64,000 bases of DNA from Hamadaea tsunoensis DSM 44101 (lineage in GTDB: Bacteria; Actinomycetota; Actinomycetes; Mycobacteriales; Micromonosporaceae): NCBI RefSeq assembly GCF_000428945.1, contig NZ_AUAX01000009.1, forward strand, positions 124,001 through 188,000. The letters are read 5' to 3'. Numbering within the stretch: the first letter of the stretch is position 1; each line of letters begins with the position of its first letter. A program made the translations under genes and the position numbers. Positions 1 to 8,733 of the stretch are shown here, piece after piece. The notes beneath the pieces are model-generated. The model was not told where the DNA came from, ran no database searches, and saw only the letters and a list, made by a program, of their open reading frames with translations.

Positions 1-1208
1 TCGTTCTTCTTGCCCTTGTCGGCCGGCGCGGCCTGCACGGGGACGATGCCGGCGAGGCCGGACAGCATCTGGCCGAGCTGGGTGGTGACAGCGTCCTTCT
101 GGCGCGTGAGGTCCTCGACCTCGCGGCGGGCGTGCGTGGTGGTGAGCTCCGCCTCGGTACGCGCCTCGGTGAGCAGTCGGTGCGCCTCGGCCTTGGCCTC
201 GCTGACGGCCTTCTCGGCAGCCGCCTTGGCCTTCTCGAGGGTCTCGGTCGCGGTGCGCTCGGACTCGACCCGGCGGGTCTCGGCGCGCTGCTCGATCTCC
301 TTGGCCCGGTCCTCGGCGGCGCGGGCGCGCTCCTCGGCCTCGTTGACCATCTTCTGCGTGGCGGCGACCTGCGCGGCGTGCCGTGCGGACTCCTCGCGCT
401 CGGTCTTCTCGCGGCGCTCGGCCAGCTCGAGCTGCAGGGCCTGGAGGTCCTTGTCGCGCTTGTCGCGGGCGTCGGCGAGCATCTTGGACGCCTCGGCGCG
501 CTTCTCCTCGGCCTCACGGGAGGCCTTGGCCCGCAGCTGGGTGATCTCCCGCTCGGCGGTGGCGCGCAGCGTCGCGACCTCGCGCTCGACCGTGGCCTTC
601 AGCTCGGCGACCTCGTGCGCGGTGGCCGTACGCAGCTGCTTGGTCTCGCGGTCGGCGTCGGCGCGCAGGGTGTCGGCCTCACGCCGGGCCTGGACGCGCA
701 CCTCGGCGGCCTCGCGCTCGCCGGCGGTGCGGACGTTGGTGGCCTCGCGCTCGGCGGTCGCCTTCATGGCGGCGGACTCGGCCCGCGCCTTGTCGGTGAT
801 CTCGCGGGCCTCCAGGCGGCCGGCGGACAGGATGCCCTCCGCCTCCCGCTTGGCCTCGCCGCGGTGGTCGTTGGCCTGCTCCTCGGCGAGGCGCAGGATC
901 TGCTCGACCCGCGTGCCGAGACCCGAGAGGGTGGGCCGGCTGTTCTCTTCGAGCTGCTTATTGGTGTCGGTGAGCTTCTGCTCGACCGAGTTGAGTCGCT
1001 GTTCGGCCTGGCGCAGGCGGCGCTGGGCGTCGTTCATGCGCTGCTCGGACTCGCCGCGCGCCTGGTCCGACTGGATCAGCTGCGCGTTGAGCCGGGAAAG
1101 TTCCCGGTTGACCTGCTCGCGGTCGTAACCGCGCAGGACGACGGTGAAATCGCTGGCGTGGGACGCGCCGTCGAGGAACGGCGCGACATCAGGTTGCGGC
1201 TGGGGCAT
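1..1208 (-). CDS. DivIVA-like coiled-coil protein (partial, runs off left edge)
   Basis: About 402 codons lie in the window and the C-terminus is outside. The ATG at 1208 has AGGA about 7 nt upstream. The N-terminus (MPQPQPDVAPFLDG, then FTVVLRGYDREQVNRELS) carries the short RGYDREQV motif found at the start of DivIVA/Wag31-type and actinobacterial 'cellulose-binding protein'/Scy-like coiled-coil proteins. The rest is almost entirely heptad-rich Glu/Ala/Arg/Lys sequence (AEEQAN, AKREAE, EAREITDKARAE), so a long cytoplasmic coiled coil is expected. The last residues seen (GLAGIVPVQAAPADKGKKNE) leave the coiled coil. Such proteins organise polar growth or the cytoskeleton in actinomycetes; the exact role here is inference. 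The opposite strand stays open because of the biased codon third positions. Confidence 0.8.
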   Translation of the reverse strand, partial: MPQPQPDVAPFLDGASHASDFTVVLRGYDREQVNRELSRLNAQLIQSDQARGESEQRMNDAQRRLRQAEQRLNSVEQKLTDTNKQLEENSRPTLSGLGTRVEQILRLAEEQANDHRGEAKREAEGILSAGRLEAREITDKARAESAAMKATAEREATNVRTAGEREAAEVRVQARREADTLRADADRETKQLRTATAHEVAELKATVEREVATLRATAEREITQLRAKASREAEEKRAEASKMLADARDKRDKDLQALQLELAERREKTEREESARHAAQVAATQKMVNEAEERARAAEDRAKEIEQRAETRRVESERTATETLEKAKAAAEKAVSEAKAEAHRLLTEARTEAELTTTHARREVEDLTRQKDAVTTQLGQMLSGLAGIVPVQAAPADKGKKN

Positions 1209-1411
1209 TGGGACATCCTGACAGACGTACCGGGGTGTTTCGCAAGAGCATGGGCCCTGTTTCGCTGACAAAGGCATGGTCAACTTGCGGGAGTTGTAAA
1301 TTTTGTGGCTATTGCCCGTTCTTCGGGTGATAAATGCCACCGATGGAGCGGTACAGGCGCGTCGTTGAGCCTGTACCGGGTCACCCACACAGGGCATCCG
1401 CGCGTACGCGG

Positions 1412-2785
1412 TCAGACGCCCCGGAAACGGTTGATCGCCTCGCTGTGCCGGGCACGCTTCTCCGGATCGCGTACGCCGAGTCCTTCTTCGGGGGCGAGGC
1501 ACAGTACGCCCACTTTGCCCTGATGTGCGTTGCGGTGCACCTCGTACGTCGCCTGCCCGGTCTGCTCCATCGGGAACGTCTTGGACAGCGTCGGGTGCAC
1601 GAGGCCGAGATCGATCAGCCGGTTGGCCTGCCACGCCTCGTGGTAGTTGGCGAAATGGCTGCCGACGATCCGCTTCAGATGCATCCACAGATAGCGATTG
1701 TCGTACTGGTGCTCGAAGCCGCTCGTGGACGCGCACGTCACGATCGTGCCGCCGCGCTTGGCCACGAACACGCTGGCGCCGAACGTCTCCCGGCCCGGGT
1801 GCTCGAAGACGATGTCGGGGTCCTCGCCGCCGGTCAGCTCCCGGATGCGGGCCCCCAACCGCTTCCATTCGGCCGGATCCTGGGTGTTGTCGTCCTTCCA
1901 GAACCGGTACGCCTCGGCGGTCCGGTCGATCACCAGCTCGGCGCCCATCCGCTTGCAGAGATCGGCTTTCTCCGGACTGGACACCACGCAGACGGGGATG
2001 GCGCCGCCGTTCAGCGCCATCTGGGTCGCGTAGCTGCCGAGACCGCCGCTGGCGCCCCAGATCAGCACGACGTCGCCCTGCTTCATGTCCGCGCCGTGCC
2101 GCGACACCAGCTGCCGGTACGCCGTCGAGTTGACCAGGCCCGGCGCGGCGGCCTCCTCCCAGGTGAGGTGGGCGGGCTTGGGCATGAGCTGGTTGGTCTT
2201 GACGATCGCGAGCTGCGCGAGGCCGCCGAAGTTGGTCTCGAAGCCCCAGATGCGCTGCTGCGGGTCGAGCATCGTGTCGTCGTGGCCGGCCGCGTCCTCC
2301 AGTTCGACGCTGAGGCAGTGCGCGACGACCTGGTCGCCGGGCTGCCACTTGGTCACGCCCGCGCCGACCCGCAGCACCACGCCGGCGGCGTCCGAGCCGA
2401 CGACGTGGTACGGCAGGTCGTGGCGCCTGGTCAGGGTGGACAGCTTCCCGTACCGCTGCAGGAACCCGAAGGTGGACATCGGCTCGAAGATGGACGTCCA
2501 CACCGTGTTGTAGTTGATCGCGCTGGCCATCACGGCGATCAGCGCCTCGCCCGGGCCCAGCTCCGGCGTCGGGACCTCCTGCACGTGCAGGGACTTGCGC
2601 GGGTCCTTGTCCCTCGTGGCCTGACCGTCGAACATGGACACTTCGTCGGCGCGTACCGCGACGCCGAGATAGGACTCCGGGACGTCCAGACCGGCGACGC
2701 CGGCGAGTGCCCGCGCCGGGTCAGCAGCGTTCTCGGCCGACATGATCGCTTCGAGGATACGGTCCACCGGAGCCCCTCCGTCCAT
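1412..2785 (-). CDS. ccr: Crotonyl-CoA carboxylase/reductase
   Basis: 457 aa, the usual family length. The enzyme reductively carboxylates crotonyl-CoA to ethylmalonyl-CoA with NADPH; it feeds the ethylmalonyl-CoA pathway and ethylmalonyl-CoA extender units. Zinc-independent MDR fold: N-terminal GroES-like domain, then a Rossmann domain with WGASGGLGS at about 243-251. Residues matching the described CO2 pocket are visible: Asn in SAINYNTVW (~91), Phe-Glu in WGFETNFGG (~182-183) and His in the SHFANYHEA segment. The ATG at 2785 is chosen because AGGTG lies just upstream; the next Met is 15 codons in. A palindromic operator at 2791-2808 overlaps the ribosome-binding region. It is transcribed away from the divergent coiled-coil gene's promoter region and lies beside epimerase and thiolase genes. 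Confidence 0.95.
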   Translation of the reverse strand: MDGGAPVDRILEAIMSAENAADPARALAGVAGLDVPESYLGVAVRADEVSMFDGQATRDKDPRKSLHVQEVPTPELGPGEALIAVMASAINYNTVWTSIFEPMSTFGFLQRYGKLSTLTRRHDLPYHVVGSDAAGVVLRVGAGVTKWQPGDQVVAHCLSVELEDAAGHDDTMLDPQQRIWGFETNFGGLAQLAIVKTNQLMPKPAHLTWEEAAAPGLVNSTAYRQLVSRHGADMKQGDVVLIWGASGGLGSYATQMALNGGAIPVCVVSSPEKADLCKRMGAELVIDRTAEAYRFWKDDNTQDPAEWKRLGARIRELTGGEDPDIVFEHPGRETFGASVFVAKRGGTIVTCASTSGFEHQYDNRYLWMHLKRIVGSHFANYHEAWQANRLIDLGLVHPTLSKTFPMEQTGQATYEVHRNAHQGKVGVLCLAPEEGLGVRDPEKRARHSEAINRFRGV

Positions 2786-2790
2786 TCACA

Positions 2791-2808
2791 CCTGAACGAC
2801 CGTTGAGG
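2791..2808. promoter_or_regulatory. Palindromic operator upstream of ccr
   Basis: CCTGAACGACCGTTGAGG fits CCTnAACG-NN-CGTTnAGG, a perfect 7+7 bp dyad apart from the n positions. It sits 6 nt upstream of the ccr start codon and overlaps its ribosome-binding site. The same site occurs at 3426-3443 and 13275-13292 upstream of functionally related genes. Size and symmetry resemble TetR-family operators; the regulator is not identified in this window. Confidence 0.7.
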
Positions 2809-2935
2809 CCGTGGCGTCAGGTTACCGTCGGGTAGCTTCGGGGTGGAACGCTTCTGTGAAATAGTCCACCGGCTCTGCACCGGGTTGGCCCGGCCGCTGC
2901 TCGGAGCTGCTCGGAAAGCGCTCCCAGCGCGCTGT

Positions 2936-3412
2936 TCAGTGCTCCGCGGCGGTCCCGGTCGCCGGCTCGACCAACTCGACGAGTACGCCGCCGGCGTCCT
3001 TCGGGTGCACGAAGTTGATCCGCGAGTTCGCCGTGCCGCGCCGGGGCTCCGGATACAGCAGGCGTACGCCCCGGTCGCGCAGCGCGGCACACGCGGCGTC
3101 CACGTCCTCGACCGTGTACGCGACCTGCTGCACCCCGGGACCGTTGCGGTCCAGGAACTTCGCGATGGTCGACTCGGCCGACAGGGGGGCGAGCAACTGG
3201 ACGCAGCCGCCGGCGGCGGTCGGGCCGACGGCCATCATCGCCTCGCGTACGCCCTGCTCCTCGTTGGTCTCGACGTGCACGCAGGTCATCCCGAACACGC
3301 GCTCGTAGAAGGAGATCGCCTCGTCGAGATCGGCGACCGCGACCCCCACGTGATCGATGCGGATCAGGCCGATGCCCTGTGACATAGCCGACTGCTCGTG
3401 AACAACAGACAT
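2936..3412 (-). CDS. mce: Methylmalonyl-CoA epimerase (VOC family)
   Basis: 158 aa single-domain glyoxalase/VOC protein that interconverts (R)- and (S)-methylmalonyl-CoA (homologues also act on ethylmalonyl-CoA). Family signatures: IDHVGVAVADLDEAISFYERVFG near the N-terminus (shown in parts: IDHVGVAV, ISFYERVFG), NEEQGVREAM, GGCVQLLAP, RINFVHPKDAGG and LVELVEP. Metal-site His, Gln and Glu candidates are present, but the usual GEGxHHIAF segment reads GPGVQQVAYTV. An internal Met (codon 10, MSQGIGLIRIDH) could be the true start. It is divergent from the thiolase gene, with a shared operator at 3426-3443 in the 47-bp gap. Confidence 0.93.
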   Translation of the reverse strand: MSVVHEQSAMSQGIGLIRIDHVGVAVADLDEAISFYERVFGMTCVHVETNEEQGVREAMMAVGPTAAGGCVQLLAPLSAESTIAKFLDRNGPGVQQVAYTVEDVDAACAALRDRGVRLLYPEPRRGTANSRINFVHPKDAGGVLVELVEPATGTAAEH

Positions 3413-3425
3413 GTGGTTAGTCTTA

Positions 3426-3443
3426 CCTGAACGCTAGCTAAGG
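3426..3443. promoter_or_regulatory. Palindromic operator between mce and thiolase-meaB
   Basis: CCTGAACGCTAGCTAAGG matches the CCTnAACG-NN-CGTTnAGG consensus of the ccr and icmA sites with two right-arm mismatches. It lies in the 47-bp divergent gap between mce (start 3412) and the thiolase gene (start 3460), so one bound protein could control both directions. Confidence 0.65.
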
Positions 3444-3459
3444 TCGCAGGGAGGCCCTC

Positions 3460-4644
3460 ATGAGTTCGGTCATCGTCGCGGGTGCGCGTACGCCCATGGG
3501 ACGGTTGCTCGGCAACCTCAAGGACTTCTCGGCGGTCCAGCTCGGCGGCGTGGCCATCAAGGCGGCGCTGGAGCGGGCCGGTGTCGCGCCGGAGGCGGTC
3601 GACTACGTGATCATGGGCCAGGTGCTCCAGGCCGGCGCGGGGCAGATCCCGGCCCGGCAGGCGGCCGTGGCGGCGGGGATCCCGATGGACGTGCCCGCGC
3701 TGACGATCAACAAGGTGTGCCTGTCGGGGCTCGACGCGATCGCCCTGGCCGACCAGCTCATCCGGGCCGGCGAGGCGGAGATCGTGGTGGCCGGCGGCAT
3801 GGAGTCGATGACGAACGCCCCGCACCTGCTCGTGGGCCAGCGCCAGGGCTACAAGTACGGCGACGTGACCCTGAAGGACCACATGGCGCTGGACGGCCTG
3901 ACCGACGCGTGGCAGGGCATCCCGATGGGTGAGGCCACCGAGAACGACGGGAAGAAATGGGGCATCACCCGCGAGGAGCAGGACGCGTTCGCCGCCGCCT
4001 CGCACCAGCGGGCCGCCGCCGCCCAGAAGAACGGCGTCTTCGCCGAGGAGATCGCGCCGGTGAGCGTGCCTCAGCGCAAGGGTGACCCGATCGTGCTAGC
4101 CGAGGACGAGGGCGTACGCCCGGACACCACCGTCGAGACGCTTGCCCGGTTGAAGCCGGCGTTCACCAAGGACGGGACGATCACGGCCGGCTCGGCGTCG
4201 CCGATCTCCGACGGCGCGGCCGCGGTGCTCGTCATGAGCAAGGCGAAGGCGCAGGAGCTGGGCCTGGACTGGCTGGCCGAGATCGGCGCGCACGGCATGG
4301 TCGCCGGACCGGACAGCTCGCTGCAGGCGCAGCCGTCCAACGCGATCAAGAAGGCGCTCGCCAAGGAGGGCCTGACCGCCGCCGACCTCGACCTGATCGA
4401 GATCAACGAAGCGTTCGCGCAGGTCGGCATCGCCTCCACCCGCGAGCTCGGGGTCGACCCGGCGATCGTCAACGTCAACGGCGGCGCCATCGCGCTCGGC
4501 CACCCCATCGGCATGTCCGGCGCCCGGCTGGCCCTGACGCTCGCGCTGGAACTGCGCCGGCGCGGCGGCGGTGTCGGCGCGGCCGCCCTCTGCGGCGGCG
4601 GCGGGCAGGGTGACGCCCTGATCATCAAGGTCGCGAAGTCTTGA
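3460..4644 (+). CDS. Acetyl-CoA acetyltransferase (thiolase)
   Basis: 394 aa, standard thiolase length. It condenses two acetyl-CoA to acetoacetyl-CoA or the reverse. Nucleophilic Cys in INKVCLSG (~C87), His in [10 protein letters not shown] (~H348) and the second active-site Cys in LCGGGGQG (~C378) are all present. The ATG at 3460 follows AGGGAGG at ideal spacing. The stop codon overlaps the TTG start of meaB (TTGA), so the two are probably translationally coupled. With ccr and mce next door the likely job is the first step toward crotonyl-CoA in the ethylmalonyl-CoA pathway; a beta-oxidation role cannot be excluded. Confidence 0.93.
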   Translation: MSSVIVAGARTPMGRLLGNLKDFSAVQLGGVAIKAALERAGVAPEAVDYVIMGQVLQAGAGQIPARQAAVAAGIPMDVPALTINKVCLSGLDAIALADQLIRAGEAEIVVAGGMESMTNAPHLLVGQRQGYKYGDVTLKDHMALDGLTDAWQGIPMGEATENDGKKWGITREEQDAFAAASHQRAAAAQKNGVFAEEIAPVSVPQRKGDPIVLAEDEGVRPDTTVETLARLKPAFTKDGTITAGSASPISDGAAAVLVMSKAKAQELGLDWLAEIGAHGMVAGPDSSLQAQPSNAIKKALAKEGLTAADLDLIEINEAFAQVGIASTRELGVDPAIVNVNGGAIALGHPIGMSGARLALTLALELRRRGGGVGAAALCGGGGQGDALIIKVAKS

Positions 4645-5588
4645 GCGAGGTCGACCGGCTGGTCGCGGCTGCGCGCGATGGGGACGCGCGCAGCACGGCC
4701 CGCCTGATCAGCCTCGTCGAACGAGGGGCGCCGGAACTGCCCGAGATCGCGGCGGCCCTGGGCGGCGACGCCCAGCGCGCGCACATCCTCGGCCTCACCG
4801 GCTCGCCCGGCGTCGGCAAGTCCACCACGACCAACGAGCTGGTACGCGCGTACCGGCAGGACGGCAAGCGGGTCGGGGTGCTGGCGGTGGACCCGTCGAG
4901 CCCCTTCTCCGGCGGGGCGATCCTCGGCGACCGCGTACGCATGCAGGAGCACGCCACCGACGACGGCGTCTTCATCCGCAGCATGTCCAGCCGGGGCCAT
5001 CTGGGCGGGCTGTCCGCCGCGACCGCCGCCGCCGTACGCGTCCTCGCCGGGGTCGGCTGCGACGTGGTGCTCGTCGAGACGGTCGGGGTCGGGCAGGCCG
5101 AAGTGGAGATCGCGAGCCTCGCCGACACCACGCTGGTGCTGCTCGCGCCCGGTATGGGCGACGCGATCCAGGCTGTCAAGGCCGGCATCCTGGAGATCGC
5201 CGACATCTTCGTCGTCAACAAGGCCGACCGGGACGGCGTCGACGCGACCGTACGCGACATCAACGGCATGATCGCGCTCGGCGAGCGGGCCGCCGGCCAG
5301 TGGCGTCCGCGCGTCGTCAAGTCGGTGGCGGCCCGGGCCGAGGGCATCGACGACATCCGGGAAGCGATCGGCGACCACTGGGCGTACCTGGAGAAAAGTG
5401 GCGAACTGCGGCGCCGCCGGGAGGAGCGCGCGGCCGCCGAGATCGAGGCGCTCGTGCTCGGCCGGATGCGCGCCCGGATGGGTACGCTGCGCGGCGGGCA
5501 CGCGCTGTCCGAACTCGCCGTGAAGGTGGCGGCAGGGGCGGTCGACCCTTACGCCGCGGCCGAAGAGTTGCTGTCTGATCTCGTCTGA
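4641..5588 (+). CDS. meaB: MeaB/ArgK-type G3E GTPase, acyl-CoA mutase chaperone
   Basis: 315 aa. P-loop GTPase of the MeaB family, which protects and reloads B12-dependent acyl-CoA mutases. Walker [12 protein letters not shown] at about 51-61, conserved [17 protein letters not shown] segment ([15 protein letters not shown]), [10 protein letters not shown], and the guanine-recognition motif NKAD. The C-terminus carries the dimerisation tail typical of the family. The TTG at 4641 is inferred because its first four bases overlap the thiolase stop. No mutase subunit is adjacent; the isobutyryl-CoA mutase subunit at 11577-13253 is the only mutase in the window. Confidence 0.93.
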   Translation: MSEVDRLVAAARDGDARSTARLISLVERGAPELPEIAAALGGDAQRAHILGLTGSPGVGKSTTTNELVRAYRQDGKRVGVLAVDPSSPFSGGAILGDRVRMQEHATDDGVFIRSMSSRGHLGGLSAATAAAVRVLAGVGCDVVLVETVGVGQAEVEIASLADTTLVLLAPGMGDAIQAVKAGILEIADIFVVNKADRDGVDATVRDINGMIALGERAAGQWRPRVVKSVAARAEGIDDIREAIGDHWAYLEKSGELRRRREERAAAEIEALVLGRMRARMGTLRGGHALSELAVKVAAGAVDPYAAAEELLSDLV

Positions 5589-5697
5589 GAGGTGACCTTC
5601 CAGTCTGTCACCGGCTGAGGCTATGGTGTCTGGCGGCGCGCCGGGCACACTCCGGTTCGCCGCGCGAACCACGCGGGGACAGAACCGGAGGAAGACC

Positions 5698-8600
5698 TTG
5701 ACGGGTTGGACCGTGCTGCTGCGCGGGATGAGGTACCGGGCCGGGCGATCCCTGGTCGTGCTCATCCTGGCCGCCATAGCGGTGACCGCGGCGGTGCTGA
5801 CGCCCGCGTACGAGAAGGCGGCGCGGCAGTCCGTGCTGACCGACTCGCTGCGCGACGCGCCGGCGTACTCGACGTCACTGACCGTGAGCGCGGTCGGCCC
5901 GGTGAACAGCCCGGCCGGTGAACCGCTGCCCGACTCCACGCTCGTCGGCGACCAGGCGTTCGGCCACCGGCCGCTGATCAAGAGCCTGATCTCCCGTCCG
6001 ACCGCGGCGGTCGACACGCCGGCCAGCCTGAAGATCGGCAGCGACACGTGGGGCTTCCGGTACGTGTACCGGCAGGGCGCCTGCAAGCTGCTGAAGGTCA
6101 CCGGGGCGTGCCCGTCGGACACCGGTCAGATCATCGTGAGCGACCGGGCGGCCAAGGCGCACAACTGGGCGGTCGGCCAGAAGCTCTCCATCGAACTCGG
6201 CGCCGGCACCCCCCAGGTACGCGAGATCGTCGGCACGTACACCCCGCGCGACCCGGTCGGCTCGGAGTGGGGTGCGCACGTCTACTTCACCGAGGGCGTG
6301 ATCGCCGATCCGAACTCCGTGGAGAAGAAGGGCTACCCGACCGACGCCATGTTCGCCGGGGCCGAGGAGGACGTGAAGGCCGTCCCCTCCGCCACGCTCA
6401 ACATGGAGATCGTCTACCCGGTCGCGGTCGGCTCGGTGAAGCTCGACGACGTGGCCGCGCTGCGGGACCAGATCGCCTCGGCCTCCGTCGACATCGCCGG
6501 CGGCGACCTCGCCCTCAACACCCAGCTGCCCGGCATCCTCGACGAGGTCAGCCACGACCAGGCCGAGATCTCCCGCACGATCCCCGTCGTCGCGGTGCCG
6601 CTGCTGCTGCTCGTGGTCGGCGTACTGATGATGCTCGTCGCCACCCTGACCGAGGAGCGCAGTCCCGAGATCGCGCTGGCCAAGCTGCGCGGCTACCCGG
6701 CCGGTCGGGCGTCCCGGTTCGGCCTGGGCGAGGTGCTGCTGCTGATCACCCTCGCGACACCGATCGGCCTGGCCGCCGGCCTCGGCGCGGCCGAGCTGGC
6801 CGCGCGTACCGTGCTGGCGCCCGGCGTACACGTGGATGTGACCGACACGCTGCCCCTGGCCGCCGCGGGGGCCGCGCTGATCGCGGCCTTCGTCGCCGCC
6901 TGGGCCGCGTCGCGGCGGACGGTGCAGTCGGGCGTGCTGAGCCTGCTGCGCCGCGTGCCGCACCGGACCGGCTGGCGGGCGAGCGCGGGTGAGGGCATCG
7001 CGGTCGCGCTCGCGGCGGCGGCGCTGGTCGCGGCCTGGCAGGACCGGTCCTCACCGCTCGCGCTGCTCGCGGCGCCGCTGTTCGCGATCGTGGCGGGCAT
7101 CATCGTCGGCCGCCTGCTGCGGGTCTTCTCGGCCGTGCGGCTGCGGCTCGCCCGCCACCGCGGCAACGTGGCGACCATGCTGGCCGCCGCGCAGCTGGCC
7201 CGCCGCCCCGGGCGGCACCGGGTGGTCATGGTCGTGACGATCGCGCTGGCCCTGCTCGGCTTCGCCGCGACGGCCTGGGACGTCTCGGCCCAGGCCCGCT
7301 CCACGCAGGCCTCCCTCACGCTCGGCGCGGCCCGCGTCTACACCGTCAACGCCACCGACACCCAGGCCCTGATCGCCGCGGTACGCCAGGCGGCCCCGGA
7401 CGGCTCGGCCATGCCGGTCGTGCGGCGCAGCGAGCGGTACGCCGACGATCTCGTCTCGGTGGTGGGCGTACCGGCCGACCAGCTCGGCAAGGTGGCGACC
7501 TGGCCCGGGCACAGCTCGGCCGAGCTGACCGAGCTGGGCACGAAGCTGCGGCCGAAGGCGGGCGAGCAGGTCAAGGTCTCCGGCCGGCTGACCGCCCACG
7601 TGACGGTGCACCAGCTCGGCTCGGCCCTGCTGCAGCTGGAGGTGCTCATCGCCCGGCCGGGGCAGACGCCGCTCTACACGTCGCTCGGCCACCTGCAGAA
7701 GGGCACGCACGACTACACCGGCACCGTCCCGGAAGGACGGTTCGTCGGGCTGGCCCTGGTCCGCGACGCGGCCGACGGCGGGCGGGCCCAGGTCTCCATG
7801 GACGTCGAGTCGCTGCGCTCGGACGGTTCCGAGCCGGACGTCGGCGACCCCAGCCTCTGGCAGCCCGTACGCGACGACGGCATCACCGTGAACGCCGACG
7901 GGTCGCTCAAGCTGGACGTCGACGCGACCGGCAACGCCGACTTCGTGGTGTCCTACCTGGACACTCCGGCTGCTCTCCCGGTCGCCTTGGCGGGCGAGGC
8001 CCCCGACGACGACCGGCACGCGAAGACCTTCACCTTCCTGGCGTTCGCCGAGGACCCGCAGAAGTTCGCCGTCGTGCGTACCGCGGACGGGCTGCCCCGG
8101 GCCGGCGTCCACGGCATGCTGGTCGACCTCGACTACGCGCTGCGCCGGGCCGACGCGACCACGGGTCCCACCGACGGCACCCGGATGATCTCGGAGGTCT
8201 GGGCCAACTCGGCGGCCCCGGCCGACCTGCCGCAACGGCTGGCGGCGGCCGGTGTGACGGTCACGCGTACGCAGACGATCGAGGGGCTCGACGAGCAGCT
8301 CGGCCGGCGCGCTCCCGCTCTGGCCTGGCGGCTGTACCTGCTGGCCGGCGTCGTCGCGGCGGCCCTGGCCCTCGCCCTGGTGCTGCTGGTGGCCCGGCTC
8401 GGCGCGGCGGCCCGGCGGCACGAGTTCGCCGCCCTGCGGGTCACCGGCGTCAAGGCGAAGGTGTTGCGCCGCGGCGTACGCCGAGAGCACATGGCCCTCA
8501 TCGGCCTGCCGATCCTGGCCGGATTCGTCGTCGGCGTGGGCAGCGCCGTCCTGATGTTGCCCGGGTTCCCCCTGGTGACGGTCGGGGAGGTGAGCCCGGT

Positions 8601-8733
8601 GAAGTGGACGCCCACCATCGGCGCCCTCGCGGGCGCGGCCGTGGCCGGACTGCTCTGCCTGATCGTCGCCCTCGTCGTCGCGGTGCGCCTGGTCCGCCGG
8701 GCCGCCCCTGAGCTGTTGCGTGGTGATGTCTGA
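5698..8733 (+). CDS. FtsX-like ABC transporter permease
   Basis: About 1011 aa from the TTG at 5698, which follows a strong GGAGGAAG; an in-frame upstream start lacks such a site. One transmembrane segment near the N-terminus (GRSLVVLILAAIAV) is followed by a large extracellular domain. Then come three FtsX-core segments with the ALAKLRGYP motif, a second extracellular domain after FAATAWDVSAQAR, and a C-terminal FtsX core (ALRVTGVKAKVLRRGVRREH). This is the duplicated MacB/LolE-type layout without periplasmic lipid machinery, as in Gram-positive bacteria. It overlaps the next ATPase gene by 1 nt. Substrate unknown; mechanotransmission or export of lipids/peptides are options. Confidence 0.88.
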   Translation: MTGWTVLLRGMRYRAGRSLVVLILAAIAVTAAVLTPAYEKAARQSVLTDSLRDAPAYSTSLTVSAVGPVNSPAGEPLPDSTLVGDQAFGHRPLIKSLISRPTAAVDTPASLKIGSDTWGFRYVYRQGACKLLKVTGACPSDTGQIIVSDRAAKAHNWAVGQKLSIELGAGTPQVREIVGTYTPRDPVGSEWGAHVYFTEGVIADPNSVEKKGYPTDAMFAGAEEDVKAVPSATLNMEIVYPVAVGSVKLDDVAALRDQIASASVDIAGGDLALNTQLPGILDEVSHDQAEISRTIPVVAVPLLLLVVGVLMMLVATLTEERSPEIALAKLRGYPAGRASRFGLGEVLLLITLATPIGLAAGLGAAELAARTVLAPGVHVDVTDTLPLAAAGAALIAAFVAAWAASRRTVQSGVLSLLRRVPHRTGWRASAGEGIAVALAAAALVAAWQDRSSPLALLAAPLFAIVAGIIVGRLLRVFSAVRLRLARHRGNVATMLAAAQLARRPGRHRVVMVVTIALALLGFAATAWDVSAQARSTQASLTLGAARVYTVNATDTQALIAAVRQAAPDGSAMPVVRRSERYADDLVSVVGVPADQLGKVATWPGHSSAELTELGTKLRPKAGEQVKVSGRLTAHVTVHQLGSALLQLEVLIARPGQTPLYTSLGHLQKGTHDYTGTVPEGRFVGLALVRDAADGGRAQVSMDVESLRSDGSEPDVGDPSLWQPVRDDGITVNADGSLKLDVDATGNADFVVSYLDTPAALPVALAGEAPDDDRHAKTFTFLAFAEDPQKFAVVRTADGLPRAGVHGMLVDLDYALRRADATTGPTDGTRMISEVWANSAAPADLPQRLAAAGVTVTRTQTIEGLDEQLGRRAPALAWRLYLLAGVVAAALALALVLLVARLGAAARRHEFAALRVTGVKAKVLRRGVRREHMALIGLPILAGFVVGVGSAVLMLPGFPLVTVGEVSPVKWTPTIGALAGAAVAGLLCLIVALVVAVRLVRRAAPELLRGDV

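Noticed and set aside
10-1268. Two long + strand open frames (372 and 378 aa) over the left edge
   Set aside because: They are Ser/Arg- or Leu/Gly-rich shadows of the minus-strand coiled-coil gene, which has a recognisable N-terminal motif and a ribosome site.
4071-6122. 683-aa minus-strand frame over thiolase, meaB and permease
   Set aside because: Antisense shadow; the + strand genes have complete catalytic motifs.
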